Positions 1 through 10,061 of a DNA stretch of 64,000 nucleotides are shown here, one piece after another; position 1 is the stretch's first letter; the number at the start of each line of letters is the position of its first letter. Both the position numbers and the translations under genes were made by a program. The stretch lies in contig NZ_BMDQ01000001.1 in NCBI RefSeq assembly GCF_014635865.1, positions 1,550,001 to 1,614,000 on the forward strand, given 5' to 3'. Below the pieces are notes generated by a model that worked only from the letters and a program-made list of their open reading frames with translations, made no database searches and was not told the DNA's origin. The stretch is from Winogradskyella haliclonae. Its GTDB lineage: Bacteria > Bacteroidota > Bacteroidia > Flavobacteriales > Flavobacteriaceae.

Positions 1-2860
1 AGTATAGTACTTCTTTGCCTGTTTGACCATTTAATATTTCATTGTCTTTTGAGCTTAATAAAAACTCTCCGACATTATCTGTATTGTTTTCACAAAATCT
101 AAACTCTGAGATGACAGGAAATTCAGGTAATGTGTTGATAGTAATGTCTATGTTTTCTGTAGAAATACAACCCGTCAGCGTGCTTTCTATTCTTACAGTG
201 ATTACATCTGTTTGCGTATTGTATGTCTCAGGGTCTATTATTGGGTTATTTCCAGTAATAGCATCAACAATTGAGTTATGAAATGTAATGATAAGATCGT
301 TAGTCGAAGCTGTAATTTCTGGTATAGCATCTTCTAAGTTAACAATGAAGAAACCATCTTGGTCATCATCACAAATTATTATTTGGTTAGGAGGAGTTGT
401 TAATGGTGCTGGATTTATTAAAATTTCGAAACTTGAAATATCACGACACGATGTAGCTGATGAGGTAATAGTCGCGAAAACTGTAAAAGAATCTTGCGTG
501 TTTTGATATATAGTAGGAAGCGGATTAACGTTGTCTTCAGCATCTTGTAATGTTTCAAAATAAACAACATTATATCCTGGTTGACCTTGTGTTATTAAAG
601 TATCATAATCAGATAAGTTTATAGTTGTTCGTAAATCTTGATCTGTATCACAGACTGTTTGTTGTGTTAAATCTGGAAACATAGTTACTGGAATTAAATC
701 TAAAATTACCTCTTCAACTTCTGTACATGTTGGACTTGTAAGTGTTAAGTATAATGTTTGTGGCACACTTGGCGGAGAGTAATCAACACTTGTATCTATA
801 GGGTTATTATTGTTGTCTCTATCATCTTCAGTTTCATAAAAAGTGATTGTTACATCTGGTATGTCTCCTAAAATCATTCCTGCAACATTAACAAGATTAA
901 AAGGTTCTGTACCATCATTATCAGTATCGCATAATACATTATCCGAAAAGTCAGGTCCAGTTAATAACAAATTTGGATGTACCTCAATTGGGGCTATAGA
1001 TGGACAGCCAGTAACATTATCGACAACTCTTATAAACACAATTTGAGTAAATTGTACTGTATTAAAAAAGTTGGTTGGGTCTGGTATTGGGTTATTACCT
1101 GATAATGCCTCATTTTGAGTCAGATGATAGGTGACTGTAACGTTTGTAAGCCCATTTAAAATTTCAGCTTCTACTTCAGTTAAATCAAAATTTGCAAAGC
1201 CATCATAATCACTATCACAAGCATCTATGTAATAGTTTTGATCATTTGCAATTTGTGGCGGTGCTAAAACTGTAATATCTAATGTTGTAGTAGTATTACA
1301 TCCCGACTGCACATCAGCGACACTAATAAAAACTTGATCGTTAACAGTATCGTTGACATATGGCATTGGTATAGGATTGGAACCTGCATCTGCATCTGCT
1401 TGAGTATAATGATAGGTTACAACAAGATTACTTTGCCCATTTGTAATACCATCATTTAAATCGTTTAAGTCTATAGTTGTAAACCCATCAATAACTTGAT
1501 CATCGCACACATCTAACGATTGAGGTAATATAGGGTCAGGTATTGGATTGACTATAAGTTGAAATTGATTTATAGCCAAACAACCAGTGTCTATATCAAT
1601 AATGCGAACATAAATAAGTTGTGGGCTTATGACATTTTGATAATTTCCTGAGATTGGGCTTAAATTGTTTTGTGCATCTGGTAGCGACGTATGATATGTG
1701 ATTGCATAATTGCCAGGTGCGACAGAATTTATTGCTTGTTGATCTTTAGAGTTAAGATTAAAAAACGCAACACCATTATTGCCTGGGTCATCGCAGACTT
1801 CCATATTAGTCATTGGCGTAGCACTCTGAGTATTACTTAGGTCTATAGTTATTTCATCTTCAATGGTACAGAAACTGTCGCCAAGAGGTATTGTTATTAC
1901 TAATCGATAGGTACCACTCTGTACAACTTCATAATTGGATTGATTGGCACCACCAATAGGGTTACCATCTAAAAACCAATCATATTGGGCATTAGGGTTA
2001 TTAATATCTCCATTGATCATAATACTATCAGCGCAAGTGCTTAAATCATCTCCTAAATCAACTGTAGGTGTAAAACTATTAGCTTCAATAAATACAGCTG
2101 AATCGTAATTGCGGTCTGTTTGATCAGCAATTACCAATTTTATTTGGTATGTCACGTTTGGTGTAATGTTGGCAGTAGCAGTAAGGGCTGTTGTACGGCC
2201 ATTAAAATTAGTGTCACCAACATTATAACCATCAAAAAACTGACTATTCTCTTCTGGACAAAACCCTTCAATTTCATCATGGATAGTTGTTGTGTTTACA
2301 GGCGTATTAGTACCAGGAATAAGGGCAATGTTTGTATAAGGGTTACCTGTGCCTGCCTCTCTTATTAAGAAGGCAAAACCATCAGAATATTGACAAGGAA
2401 AATTTGCAAAGTATTCTTCCGAAGCCAGAATATAATTTATTTGTAATGTATTAGAAATTGAAATAAAATCGAATTCAATAGTAGTAGCGTTGGTTGTGTT
2501 AGAAATTCCAAGAGTATTTTCTAAATCGGCATCGGTACCCCAAGCAGTTTCTCCTTCATTTAAAACATCATTATTAACCCCATTTCCAGCAGAATTTGCA
2601 TTTCCGGTAGATAGAATCATTCCATTTTGGAATGGAAAATTTGAAGATCCGCGTTCAAAAAAACCAAAACTGCCTATACCAACAACATTTCCGTTAACCG
2701 TTGAGCTAATATTTGATATTTCTACACATTCTTGTGCTAAGGTGTTCTCTACTAACTGTTGAACAGATAATGTATTGTCTACAGAAATTTGTTGGGCAAT
2801 GAGATTAAGGCCAAGTAGATAAAAACAGGTAAAAATGAAACAATTCTTATTTAATCTCAT
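1..2860 (-). CDS. Large exported choice-of-anchor L protein with tandem acidic modules (3' part outside window)
   Basis: The reading frame is open from the ATG at 2860 to the left edge, so about 953 residues of a longer protein are visible. It begins with a signal peptide ending near LNLIAQQ. A choice-of-anchor L domain follows (roughly residues 25-260), recognised from GMILSTGNAN, LASEEYF, DGFAFLI, ALIPGT and IADQTDRNYDSAVFIEA. Next comes a PKD-like stretch, then at least six complete ~95-residue modules, each opening with a C-D-D/C-D-T-D-x-D motif and ending in a V-F/Y-V-R segment and a cysteine. The repeat period is about 285 bases. Choice-of-anchor L proteins in this phylum usually end in a T9SS type B sorting domain; that end is not in the window, so T9SS export is inferred from the family and from the two genes downstream. 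Likely a surface or secreted adhesin; ligand unknown. Confidence 0.85.
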   Translation of the reverse strand, partial: MRLNKNCFIFTCFYLLGLNLIAQQISVDNTLSVQQLVENTLAQECVEISNISSTVNGNVVGIGSFGFFERGSSNFPFQNGMILSTGNANSAGNGVNNDVLNEGETAWGTDADLENTLGISNTTNATTIEFDFISISNTLQINYILASEEYFANFPCQYSDGFAFLIREAGTGNPYTNIALIPGTNTPVNTTTIHDEIEGFCPEENSQFFDGYNVGDTNFNGRTTALTATANITPNVTYQIKLVIADQTDRNYDSAVFIEANSFTPTVDLGDDLSTCADSIMINGDINNPNAQYDWFLDGNPIGGANQSNYEVVQSGTYRLVITIPLGDSFCTIEDEITIDLSNTQSATPMTNMEVCDDPGNNGVAFFNLNSKDQQAINSVAPGNYAITYHTSLPDAQNNLSPISGNYQNVISPQLIYVRIIDIDTGCLAINQFQLIVNPIPDPILPQSLDVCDDQVIDGFTTIDLNDLNDGITNGQSNLVVTYHYTQADADAGSNPIPMPYVNDTVNDQVFISVADVQSGCNTTTTLDITVLAPPQIANDQNYYIDACDSDYDGFANFDLTEVEAEILNGLTNVTVTYHLTQNEALSGNNPIPDPTNFFNTVQFTQIVFIRVVDNVTGCPSIAPIEVHPNLLLTGPDFSDNVLCDTDNDGTEPFNLVNVAGMILGDIPDVTITFYETEDDRDNNNNPIDTSVDYSPPSVPQTLYLTLTSPTCTEVEEVILDLIPVTMFPDLTQQTVCDTDQDLRTTINLSDYDTLITQGQPGYNVVYFETLQDAEDNVNPLPTIYQNTQDSFTVFATITSSATSCRDISSFEILINPAPLTTPPNQIIICDDDQDGFFIVNLEDAIPEITASTNDLIITFHNSIVDAITGNNPIIDPETYNTQTDVITVRIESTLTGCISTENIDITINTLPEFPVISEFRFCENNTDNVGEFLLSSKDNEILNGQTGKEVLY

Positions 2861-2916
2861 CTAGTTTTATTTGGGGTTGCTATTATCATAACAGGTATAA
2901 CCTTGTTAATCAGAAT

Positions 2917-2947
2917 CAAAAGTAATAAAAATAAGATGAAATGCAAA
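2917..2947 (-). promoter_or_regulatory. Bacteroidota-type promoter for the choice-of-anchor L gene
   Basis: Read on the minus strand, TTTG (2944-2947) is followed after 19 bases by TACTTTTG (2917-2924). This matches the Bacteroidota housekeeping consensus TTTG-N17-20-TAnnTTTG. The start codon lies 57 bases downstream. It is one of only two places in the window where both boxes are clear. Confidence 0.6.
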
Positions 2948-2968
2948 AAAAATCGATGAAATGCAATA

Positions 2969-4747
2969 TCAGTAATTCACATATACCCAACCTACTATAG
3001 TTTCATAGTTAGAATCTTGTAGATTTAACACATAATAATAGGTGCCTACTGGAACACGATTTCCTTGATTAATACCTCTGTTTGGATAGCCTAACCAGGG
3101 CTTTTGGTTATTACCCTCAAAGATTAAAGTTCCTAATCTGTTGTATATCTTTAACTCATGAGAAATAAAGATGTCATATAGCCCTTGGATATTAAACCAA
3201 TCGTTTATAGTGTCATTATTTGGCGAAAACCCTTGCGGAATTTCTGGTGGACAGTTTTCAGTTTTAATATTAAACCGGAAAATCTCATAGCAAATAGTTT
3301 TCTCTAATCTAATATATACGATTTGAGGATTAGTAGTATTGGTATATGCCTCTGGAGACGAAATTACATTAACCTCATCTTTTAAATCTTCTAAAGTTTC
3401 ATAAAATTGGAAATCTGCATTAACAAAATCTTCTTTATTCTCAATAGCTTGAAGTAAATTAAATTCAGCTTTTTCAAAGCCAATGTTGCACTCTAGTAAT
3501 TCTGGAAGAATAATAATTTCTGGTATAATTAATAACTCGACTTGTTCTGCCGTCTCATTATTTATTTCATTGGCTTCAATGATTATTCCGTTACCAGTGC
3601 CATCATCATCAACAACTATTTTTAAGGTAAATTCGTCAGGTATTGTTTCAGGTATAGTCAATGTTATACTTCCACTTTCATTGCCTCCAATTGGTATGTC
3701 TGTGCTAGTTTGCGATTGACCAACTAGTATATCATTGGCATAAAAAGCAACAGGTGTATTTTGAGCTAATATACTGGTACTATTAGTATTACTAATTGTA
3801 TAGTTAACAATAATGTCTCTACTATCACATTCTAATTCGGCAGCATTTATTGACACTGTGGCATCTGGTAATTGACTGTTAAGGACAGTTATTATGTTAT
3901 TAATCATCACAAAATCCTGTCCAGAAGTTAAACTTATAGTGGCTGTTGTATCACCGATAGCTATATTATCTTGGATATTATAGACATCAATATCCATATT
4001 AAATAGATCTGTAGCTCCTGTAAAACTGTTTGTACCATTAAACGCATTATTGGTAGGGTTAAGAGGAGGATTACCAATGATATTACCATTAATTGTAAGC
4101 TGCTCATTAACAGCTAAAGCACGGTCACCTTCCCAAGCAATAAACCCTATTTTTGCGTTATCATTATCAAGAACATTAAGATTGTCTAAAGTAATAGTTA
4201 ACGACTCTGGTACACTTTGTAAACCATCATAAATATTTAATTGATTTAATGGTAAAGAACTATCTTCATAGATAACAGTTATTGCCCAGCCTGCAAAGTT
4301 TGTGCCAGTTGGACAATAGGAATCAATCACAGATGTAATATCAAATTCTGAAATCGTATAGATACCATTTTGGCCATCTGTAACAATATCTGTAATATCT
4401 GCATATGCAGCAAAAAAAACTCTTGTGTCGTCCAATGCATCACTAAAAGTACGCTCTGAAGTAACAGGAATATTATTGACATTAATATCAAAATCACCAT
4501 CGCCAGAACCTGCCCAATAGAGATAAGCTGCAATTATGGTTTGACCGTCAAGAAGCTCCAAATCTGCTGAGGAGCTTGTGAGTATCTCACACACTGAAAA
4601 ATTTCCGTTTTCTGAAGTATTGAACGTGTTTCCGATTGCTGTGTAATCGTAGCGTCCATTAAACTGTTGAAACAAGCTTATGTCTTGTGCAAAACTAGTA
4701 AGCGCACAAAAAAGCAAACTAATAAAAACGATAGTTCTTAGTTTCAA
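2969..4747 (-). CDS. Exported T9SS type B sorting domain protein
   Basis: The 592-residue protein has an N-terminal signal peptide (hydrophobic stretch ending CALTSFAQ). It has an N-terminal beta-rich region containing AYLYWAGSGDGD. Around residues 300-400 is a CARDB-like immunoglobulin-fold domain (NYTISNTNS, VDDDGTGNG, EANEINN). One copy of the ~95-residue acidic module shared with its neighbours follows (about 420-500). The C-terminus is a gliding-motility-associated/T9SS type B domain recognised by PQGFSPNNDTINDWFNI, KIYNRLGTLIFEGN and PVGTYYYVL. It should be exported by the Sec system and then T9SS and attached at or released from the cell surface. It lies between two other large exported genes on the same strand and may share their role. 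Substrate or ligand unknown. Confidence 0.85.
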   Translation of the reverse strand: MKLRTIVFISLLFCALTSFAQDISLFQQFNGRYDYTAIGNTFNTSENGNFSVCEILTSSSADLELLDGQTIIAAYLYWAGSGDGDFDINVNNIPVTSERTFSDALDDTRVFFAAYADITDIVTDGQNGIYTISEFDITSVIDSYCPTGTNFAGWAITVIYEDSSLPLNQLNIYDGLQSVPESLTITLDNLNVLDNDNAKIGFIAWEGDRALAVNEQLTINGNIIGNPPLNPTNNAFNGTNSFTGATDLFNMDIDVYNIQDNIAIGDTTATISLTSGQDFVMINNIITVLNSQLPDATVSINAAELECDSRDIIVNYTISNTNSTSILAQNTPVAFYANDILVGQSQTSTDIPIGGNESGSITLTIPETIPDEFTLKIVVDDDGTGNGIIIEANEINNETAEQVELLIIPEIIILPELLECNIGFEKAEFNLLQAIENKEDFVNADFQFYETLEDLKDEVNVISSPEAYTNTTNPQIVYIRLEKTICYEIFRFNIKTENCPPEIPQGFSPNNDTINDWFNIQGLYDIFISHELKIYNRLGTLIFEGNNQKPWLGYPNRGINQGNRVPVGTYYYVLNLQDSNYETIVGWVYVNY

Positions 4748-4769
4748 AAGGTCATCTTTTTATAACAAT

Positions 4770-7700
4770 CTATCTTTTCAAAGCAAAGTGACTAGAGAAG
4801 CGTCTACCATCTTGTAATGTCACTGAAAACCAATAATCGCTACTAGGTAAGGGATTACCATTATAATTCCCATCCCAACCTGAGCCTAGAGGATTTACTT
4901 CACTAACAAGCTTACCGTATTTATCAAAAATGTAAATAACTGTGTCTGGTTGAAATTGAGAAGAAATACCCTTGACTTGCCAGAAATCGTTCTGATTATC
5001 ACCGTTAGGTGTAAAGAATTTAGGAAAACCTACAACAGAAACCATATCTTCTGTAATACCACAACCATTTTTATCTCTAACAAACACCGTGTAAATACCT
5101 GGAAGAACATTTTCAAACACATTACTATCTTGATAGATTCCGTTAGGGTCATTAAGCGCAAACTCATATTCAGCAATGCCATCTGCAGGAGCAAGCAAAA
5201 TTGTAATTGTATTGTTTTCTGAAGTATCTGTAACTTCTATGTTTTCTATTGTAGCTGTATTGGATGCTTCTACAACGACTGTGCGATCTTTTGAACAACC
5301 AGCAACATTTGATACTTTCACAGTGTAAGTTCCTGGTTCATTGATTTCAATTTCTATTGTTGTTTCATTAGTAGGTTGCCAGTCGTAATAATAATTATTA
5401 GGGATATCGTTAATGACTCCACCATTAATCTTTATTTTTTCAGGAAAGGTGTTTAGGCAGTATAAAACAAATTCTTCTGTAATTACATTAGGTAACGTCA
5501 GTGCTTCTAATTCAACTTCATTAATACCATAACAATCATTATTGTTTTCTACTCTAACAAATATGGTTTGATTAAAAGCTGTTATATTTCTATAATCATT
5601 TGCTAATGGGTTAACTTCTAAAAGCGCATCGTCTAAGGTTTCGTAATAGGTTAAATCTAACCCTGCTGGTAAGCCATCTAAAACTTGAGCGTCAGCCATT
5701 GATAAATCAAAATCTATAAAACCATCTTCATCACCATCTGTATCACAGACACCTATATAAGCATTATTTGCTGAGGTTGCGCTTACTTCTAAGGTAACTT
5801 CACTAAAGCTAAAACAATTGGTGTTTGTGTCAGTTACTCTTGCGATTATAATTTGTGGTGTTGATATATTAGTATAATTTGATGCCTCTATTGGATTTGT
5901 TTCAGCTATGGCATCACCCATGTTTAAATAGTATTCGGTTATAAAGTCAGGGTTTCCACCTGTGATATCTTCTTCTTTTTCTAAAATATTAAAAACAGTT
6001 CTTCCATCAGGTGTACCATCTTCATCACATTGAAATAAGCCAATATCATTAACTGCAGGTGTTAAATTTATAGTTAAAGTGAAGCTCCCAAAGGTAACAC
6101 AAGCAGTATTGTTGTTATTTGTCATACGTACAAAGACCTCATCATTAAAAGGGGTGTTTTGGTAATTGTTAGGAAGCTCAACACCTGCATTATCCGCTTC
6201 ATCTTGTGAACTATGATAGGTAATTGTATAGTCTGAAGCCAACTGATTAGCACCAAGAATATCTCCGTCAAGGTTAGATAAAATAGTCGTCACTACACCA
6301 TCTGTTGTATCACCTTCTGTGTCACAAAGTAAAATATCATCTAATCTTGAGATTATTGGAGTATCAAATACTTCTATCATAAAACTAACAGGTGTGCCTG
6401 TATTCTGGTCATTTATTTGGAAACAGTTAGTGTTAATAACGTTTTTTACACGTACAAAAATTTCTTCGGGATTAGTTGTGTTTTCATATAATCCAATAAT
6501 TTCATTTTCGTCATTAATAGCATCCATTTCAGTGGTATAATAATGGACTGTATAGTCATTTGGATCTTGCCCACCGAGTACAAAAGTATCTTGTTGCGTC
6601 AAATCAAATAAGTATAAGTCATCATTAAGATTATCATCACATACATCAATTTTTGGAGGTGTATATGCTTCTGGAAAAGGAGAGTATTCTACTTGAGCAA
6701 CACCTTCAAAAGTTTCACAATCACCATTATTTAATTCTATTAATACTTCATAAAGACCATTTTGAAAGACTTCAAATTCGTATGGAATAGGAGGTGTAGG
6801 TTGTACGACACCGTTAAAACTCCATGTGTATGTGGCGCCAGCTATATTATCAGTATTTAATGTGAAAGATTCACCTTCGCAAAGTGGTAAAAATGTAGTT
6901 GTAATTTCTGGGTCATTTATAATATCAATTGTTTCTACAAAGAACGATGCTATAAAAGGCGGTAAACCTTGTCTAGAGTTATTGGTTAGTTGTATTTGAC
7001 CTTCGACATAATCAGATAAATCTCCTAATTCATTAGGATTATTTATTACAGATAATGATGGCAGACCTTGATTGTAGGTAGCACTCATACTTCTATATAT
7101 TTTCCCATCAGGGCCTAGTTGTAATGCAGATCGATAACCATTTCCAGCATCCAAAGTAAATTGACTTGCTTGAATATCAACAGCAGTTAAATCGAATTGA
7201 ACTAAAGAGGAAAAATGATTTGCGGGGTTATTGTTTTGCCCGGGAGTTTGACTAAAAAAATCGTTGGAAGAAGATACATACAATACTTCACTATTTGGAG
7301 AGAATTCTAGCCCATATTCAGCATTAGCATTATTTGAAACATTAACACTTAGCGATATAGGAGCTCCAGTTACTATTCCGTTATTTAAATCAAAGTCATA
7401 TAGATACAATCCACCTTGCGAATTGGCTGAGGCTAATTTTGTACCATCAGGTGAAAATTTCAAATAACCTCTTTGGTCAGATATCGTAACACCAGCAGGT
7501 GATGTCATAGCTGTAGTATTAACACCAGCTGAAGTGACCTCAAAGGCATGAAACGTATCAAATGCAAATGGATTTGTTAATGTCCCAGATTGGTTCGCGA
7601 GCGTAACTACCCATATAGATTGTGATTGACAGTCTTTTAAAACTGCGCTAATCTTCTCAGAACTATCTTGCAACAATGTCACGTTTTTTTGAGTGACTTC

Positions 7701-8126
7701 GCCTAAACCACCATTACGAGTGATATCAACTTCAGAATATTTAAAACCTAAATCAGTTTGGTCAAAAGAATTGGTGTCTACTGTAAATATGTAGTAGATG
7801 TCGTCATCCATGGGTTTAGGTATAATAATAGCAGATTGGGTGCTTGAAGGGCTTCCATGGAGACCAGAACCATTGGCCATTATATTACCATTAGTGTCAA
7901 ATACAGTAATACCATCAGTGTAAAAAAGAAGTTGACCATTTGTGTCTGATATACTCGTGCAACCCTCATCGGTACTTAATTGTCCATCACTAAGCGCAGT
8001 AATGGAACCATCTTGGTTAAAACGTATACCTGCATTATCTCCAAAATACCAATTTGAGGCTTCATTCTGTGCATTTACTGATAATCCTAGTATTGTGAAA
8101 ATTATTAAAAAAAGTATCTTTTTCAT
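4770..8126 (-). CDS. Large exported beta-propeller/modular protein with T9SS type B sorting domain
   Basis: The 1118-residue protein starts with a signal peptide (FLIIFTILGLSVNAQ). The N-terminal ~370 residues look like a WD40/lactonase-type propeller (NWYFGDNAGIRF, GQLLFYTDG, LKFSPDGTKLA, LEFSPNSEVLYVSS, LGPDGKIYRS). A PKD-like domain follows (TYTWSFNGV). Then come four ~95-residue acidic modules opening with C-D-D-N, C-D-T-E, C-D-E-D and C-D-T-D-G-D-E-D-G. Two more immunoglobulin-like segments precede the C-terminal T9SS type B domain (FFTPNGDNQNDFWQVKGI, YIFDKYGKLV, LPSSDYWFSV). It is a secreted surface protein. The propeller suggests binding rather than catalysis, but no ligand can be named. 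It is the first of the three tandem genes in transcription order. Confidence 0.87.
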   Translation of the reverse strand: MKKILFLIIFTILGLSVNAQNEASNWYFGDNAGIRFNQDGSITALSDGQLSTDEGCTSISDTNGQLLFYTDGITVFDTNGNIMANGSGLHGSPSSTQSAIIIPKPMDDDIYYIFTVDTNSFDQTDLGFKYSEVDITRNGGLGEVTQKNVTLLQDSSEKISAVLKDCQSQSIWVVTLANQSGTLTNPFAFDTFHAFEVTSAGVNTTAMTSPAGVTISDQRGYLKFSPDGTKLASANSQGGLYLYDFDLNNGIVTGAPISLSVNVSNNANAEYGLEFSPNSEVLYVSSSNDFFSQTPGQNNNPANHFSSLVQFDLTAVDIQASQFTLDAGNGYRSALQLGPDGKIYRSMSATYNQGLPSLSVINNPNELGDLSDYVEGQIQLTNNSRQGLPPFIASFFVETIDIINDPEITTTFLPLCEGESFTLNTDNIAGATYTWSFNGVVQPTPPIPYEFEVFQNGLYEVLIELNNGDCETFEGVAQVEYSPFPEAYTPPKIDVCDDNLNDDLYLFDLTQQDTFVLGGQDPNDYTVHYYTTEMDAINDENEIIGLYENTTNPEEIFVRVKNVINTNCFQINDQNTGTPVSFMIEVFDTPIISRLDDILLCDTEGDTTDGVVTTILSNLDGDILGANQLASDYTITYHSSQDEADNAGVELPNNYQNTPFNDEVFVRMTNNNNTACVTFGSFTLTINLTPAVNDIGLFQCDEDGTPDGRTVFNILEKEEDITGGNPDFITEYYLNMGDAIAETNPIEASNYTNISTPQIIIARVTDTNTNCFSFSEVTLEVSATSANNAYIGVCDTDGDEDGFIDFDLSMADAQVLDGLPAGLDLTYYETLDDALLEVNPLANDYRNITAFNQTIFVRVENNNDCYGINEVELEALTLPNVITEEFVLYCLNTFPEKIKINGGVINDIPNNYYYDWQPTNETTIEIEINEPGTYTVKVSNVAGCSKDRTVVVEASNTATIENIEVTDTSENNTITILLAPADGIAEYEFALNDPNGIYQDSNVFENVLPGIYTVFVRDKNGCGITEDMVSVVGFPKFFTPNGDNQNDFWQVKGISSQFQPDTVIYIFDKYGKLVSEVNPLGSGWDGNYNGNPLPSSDYWFSVTLQDGRRFSSHFALKR

Positions 8127-8146
8127 ATTTGATAAGCGCTAGCTAT

Positions 8147-8154
8147 CAAATATA
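8147..8154 (-). promoter_or_regulatory. -7 promoter box of the propeller/T9SS gene
   Basis: On the minus strand this reads TATATTTG, a perfect match to the Bacteroidota -7 element TAnnTTTG, 20 bases before the ATG at 8126. It abuts the stop codon of the upstream ABC permease gene. This suggests the T9SS gene has its own promoter rather than relying on read-through. A -33 TTTG box is not obvious. Confidence 0.5.
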
Positions 8155-8982
8155 TTACAAATCTCTCTTTTTTAATAATCGGTAAGATAAAAAGATAAAA
8201 AGCGCCGTCCAACCCATAACTATAGCGACTTCACTAAAATGTACAGAATAGTCATAAGCCAAGTCCATTTTATCAGGGAACTTAGTCATCACCACACGCT
8301 GAAAAGGCTGGTCTATTAATTTGTACATAGACTCTAAAGGCATAAAATTTTTGACTTGGAATGCTTTATCAGCACTATCAAATATCTCATATGCACCCCA
8401 AAACACAAGCCATTCTACAATGTAGAGAATAAATAGAAAGGCTAAAGCAAATGCCGAACGCTTTAACAACATTCCAAAGAATAAACATAGACTAAAGAAA
8501 CCAACAAGCTTAACAAAATAGGCTAGTAAAAACTCAACTTCTCTAAAAATAATGCTAGCTTCAGTATAACTTGAATAATACATACCAATACAGAATGTAG
8601 CTAATCCAATTAAAAGTGTTGCTGCTAGAGAGAAAAATACTATAGTGTAGAATTTTGAAAGTATAAACTCCTTTTTACTTAAACCATCAATGAGATTTTG
8701 CTTAAGCGTTTTGTTACTGTATTCATTACCTATCATGCTTACTACCACAATGGCAAAAAAGAACTTAAAATATGAGGCGCAAAAGGTTGTGATGTGCCAA
8801 ATGATTGGGAAATTAAAAATCCCTAATTCTCCTAATTCTAAGGTAAAAAATCCGAAGAAATTTATTTTTATAGATGATAAAACTAAGACTGTAAATGGAA
8901 GTATAAAGCTAACAAATATGAGAACCTTACTTGTTCTGTTAAGCCAAAGTTTTTGTAATTCTAGTTGTATGAGTCGTATCAT
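8155..8982 (-). CDS. ABC-2 type transporter permease
   Basis: The 275-residue integral membrane protein has about six hydrophobic segments: near residues 20-40, 55-80, 105-130, 150-170, 175-200 and at the C-terminus. It begins with a short cytoplasmic leader (IRLIQLELQKLWLNR) typical of ABC-2 permeases. The segment SMIGNEYSNKTLKQNLIDGL is the conserved coupling helix of the BcrB/NatB-like ABC-2 family. It is encoded 54 bases downstream of the ATPase gene on the same strand, so the two probably form one exporter. The cargo (drug, lipid or peptide) cannot be deduced. The gene is not the gliding GldF/GldG pair, which has a different layout. Confidence 0.85.
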   Translation of the reverse strand: MIRLIQLELQKLWLNRTSKVLIFVSFILPFTVLVLSSIKINFFGFFTLELGELGIFNFPIIWHITTFCASYFKFFFAIVVVSMIGNEYSNKTLKQNLIDGLSKKEFILSKFYTIVFFSLAATLLIGLATFCIGMYYSSYTEASIIFREVEFLLAYFVKLVGFFSLCLFFGMLLKRSAFALAFLFILYIVEWLVFWGAYEIFDSADKAFQVKNFMPLESMYKLIDQPFQRVVMTKFPDKMDLAYDYSVHFSEVAIVMGWTALFIFLSYRLLKKRDL

Positions 8983-9036
8983 TTTTTCTGATTGGTTATA
9001 TGAATTCTGTGAGAATTATATATGGTTTGATTGATG

Positions 9037-9936
9037 TTAATTTAGGTTGTCTGTTAATTGCAAGAATTGCTCTTCCAAGCTTTCTTTTCGTTTTACTAAA
9101 TGCGAAAGCACTATGCCTTTCTCAAACATCAACTTATTAAAATCTGATGCTGACATTGGTTCAGTTAAAAATGCAGTAATTAAATCGTCTTCAGTTTTAA
9201 TTTTATCAAAAAGCTTATGGTCTTCTAGGATAGAAATTAATTCGGATTGCTTTTCGGTTTTCAATTCAAAAAAGCCATGACTATTTATCATCTCATCTAC
9301 ACGACCAGAATAAAGTTTTTCGCCTTTTCTAAGGACAACCACATGCGAGCATACCTTTTCAACTTCGTCTAATAAGTGAGAGGCTAATAGTATAGTTGTG
9401 CCATCAGAAGCTATGTCTTTTATAATTTGTCGTATTTGGTGTATGCCTTGCGGGTCTAAACCATTAGTTGGTTCATCCAAAATTAAAATCTCGGGGTCGT
9501 TAAGTAGTGCAGAGGCTATAGCAAGACGCTGTTTCATACCCAATGAGTAGGTTTTAAATTTGCTGTCTTTTCTGTCTAATAAGCCAACGACATCAAGTTT
9601 TTCTTCAACTTTTTCTGTAGAAACCCCTTTAATTTTGCATACTAATTTTAAGTTTTGTTCAGCGGTCATGTATGGGTAAAAATTTGGTCGCTCTATAATT
9701 GCACCAACTTTTTTTAAGGCGTCATGCGTGTCTACGCTACCATCGAACCAATGAAAATCGCCATTAGTTTTGTTGACGACATTAAGCACAATACCTAATG
9801 TTGTAGATTTCCCGCTTCCGTTGGGTCCTAAAATGCCATAAACATTACCTTTTTGAATGGTAAAGCTTAAATCTTTAACTGCTGTGAGATAACCAAACTT
9901 TTTAGTCAGGTTATTAATGGTAAGGATATTCTCCAA
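9037..9936 (-). CDS. ABC transporter ATP-binding protein
   Basis: The 299-residue ATPase carries all nucleotide-binding motifs: Walker A GPNGSGKST (residues 37-45), the signature SLGMKQRLAIA (around 133), Walker B ILILDEPTNGLDP (around 153) and the switch histidine in LLASHLLDEVE. The C-terminal ~80 residues are the regulatory extension usual in CcmA/BcrA-type ATPases. It should energise the permease encoded just downstream. It resembles GldA in size and family, but the gldF/gldG genes are absent here, so no gliding role is assigned. Confidence 0.9.
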   Translation of the reverse strand: MENILTINNLTKKFGYLTAVKDLSFTIQKGNVYGILGPNGSGKSTTLGIVLNVVNKTNGDFHWFDGSVDTHDALKKVGAIIERPNFYPYMTAEQNLKLVCKIKGVSTEKVEEKLDVVGLLDRKDSKFKTYSLGMKQRLAIASALLNDPEILILDEPTNGLDPQGIHQIRQIIKDIASDGTTILLASHLLDEVEKVCSHVVVLRKGEKLYSGRVDEMINSHGFFELKTEKQSELISILEDHKLFDKIKTEDDLITAFLTEPMSASDFNKLMFEKGIVLSHLVKRKESLEEQFLQLTDNLN

Positions 9937-10007
9937 AGTGATTAGTTTTTGATTGGTTTATGAGAGTAAGACGAGCCAACTATTTTTTTGTTACAATGTA
10001 AAATAAA

Positions 10008-10036
10008 AAAAAGCATTTCTATCAGAAATGCTTTTT
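10008..10036. terminator. Bidirectional rho-independent terminator
   Basis: A perfect 13-bp stem (AAAAAGCATTTCT, 3-base loop, AGAAATGCTTTTT) flanked by A and T runs lies 26 bases past the stop of the pRiA4b ORF-3 gene. It separates that gene from the ABC transporter pair. Confidence 0.8.
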
Positions 10037-10061
10037 GGGTATAAGTACTTTTTTCTATGGG

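Noticed and set aside
8155..9936. Gliding motility ABC transporter GldA with partner
   Set aside because: GldA works with GldF and GldG; here a single BcrB/NatB-like permease gene follows and no gldF/gldG genes are nearby.
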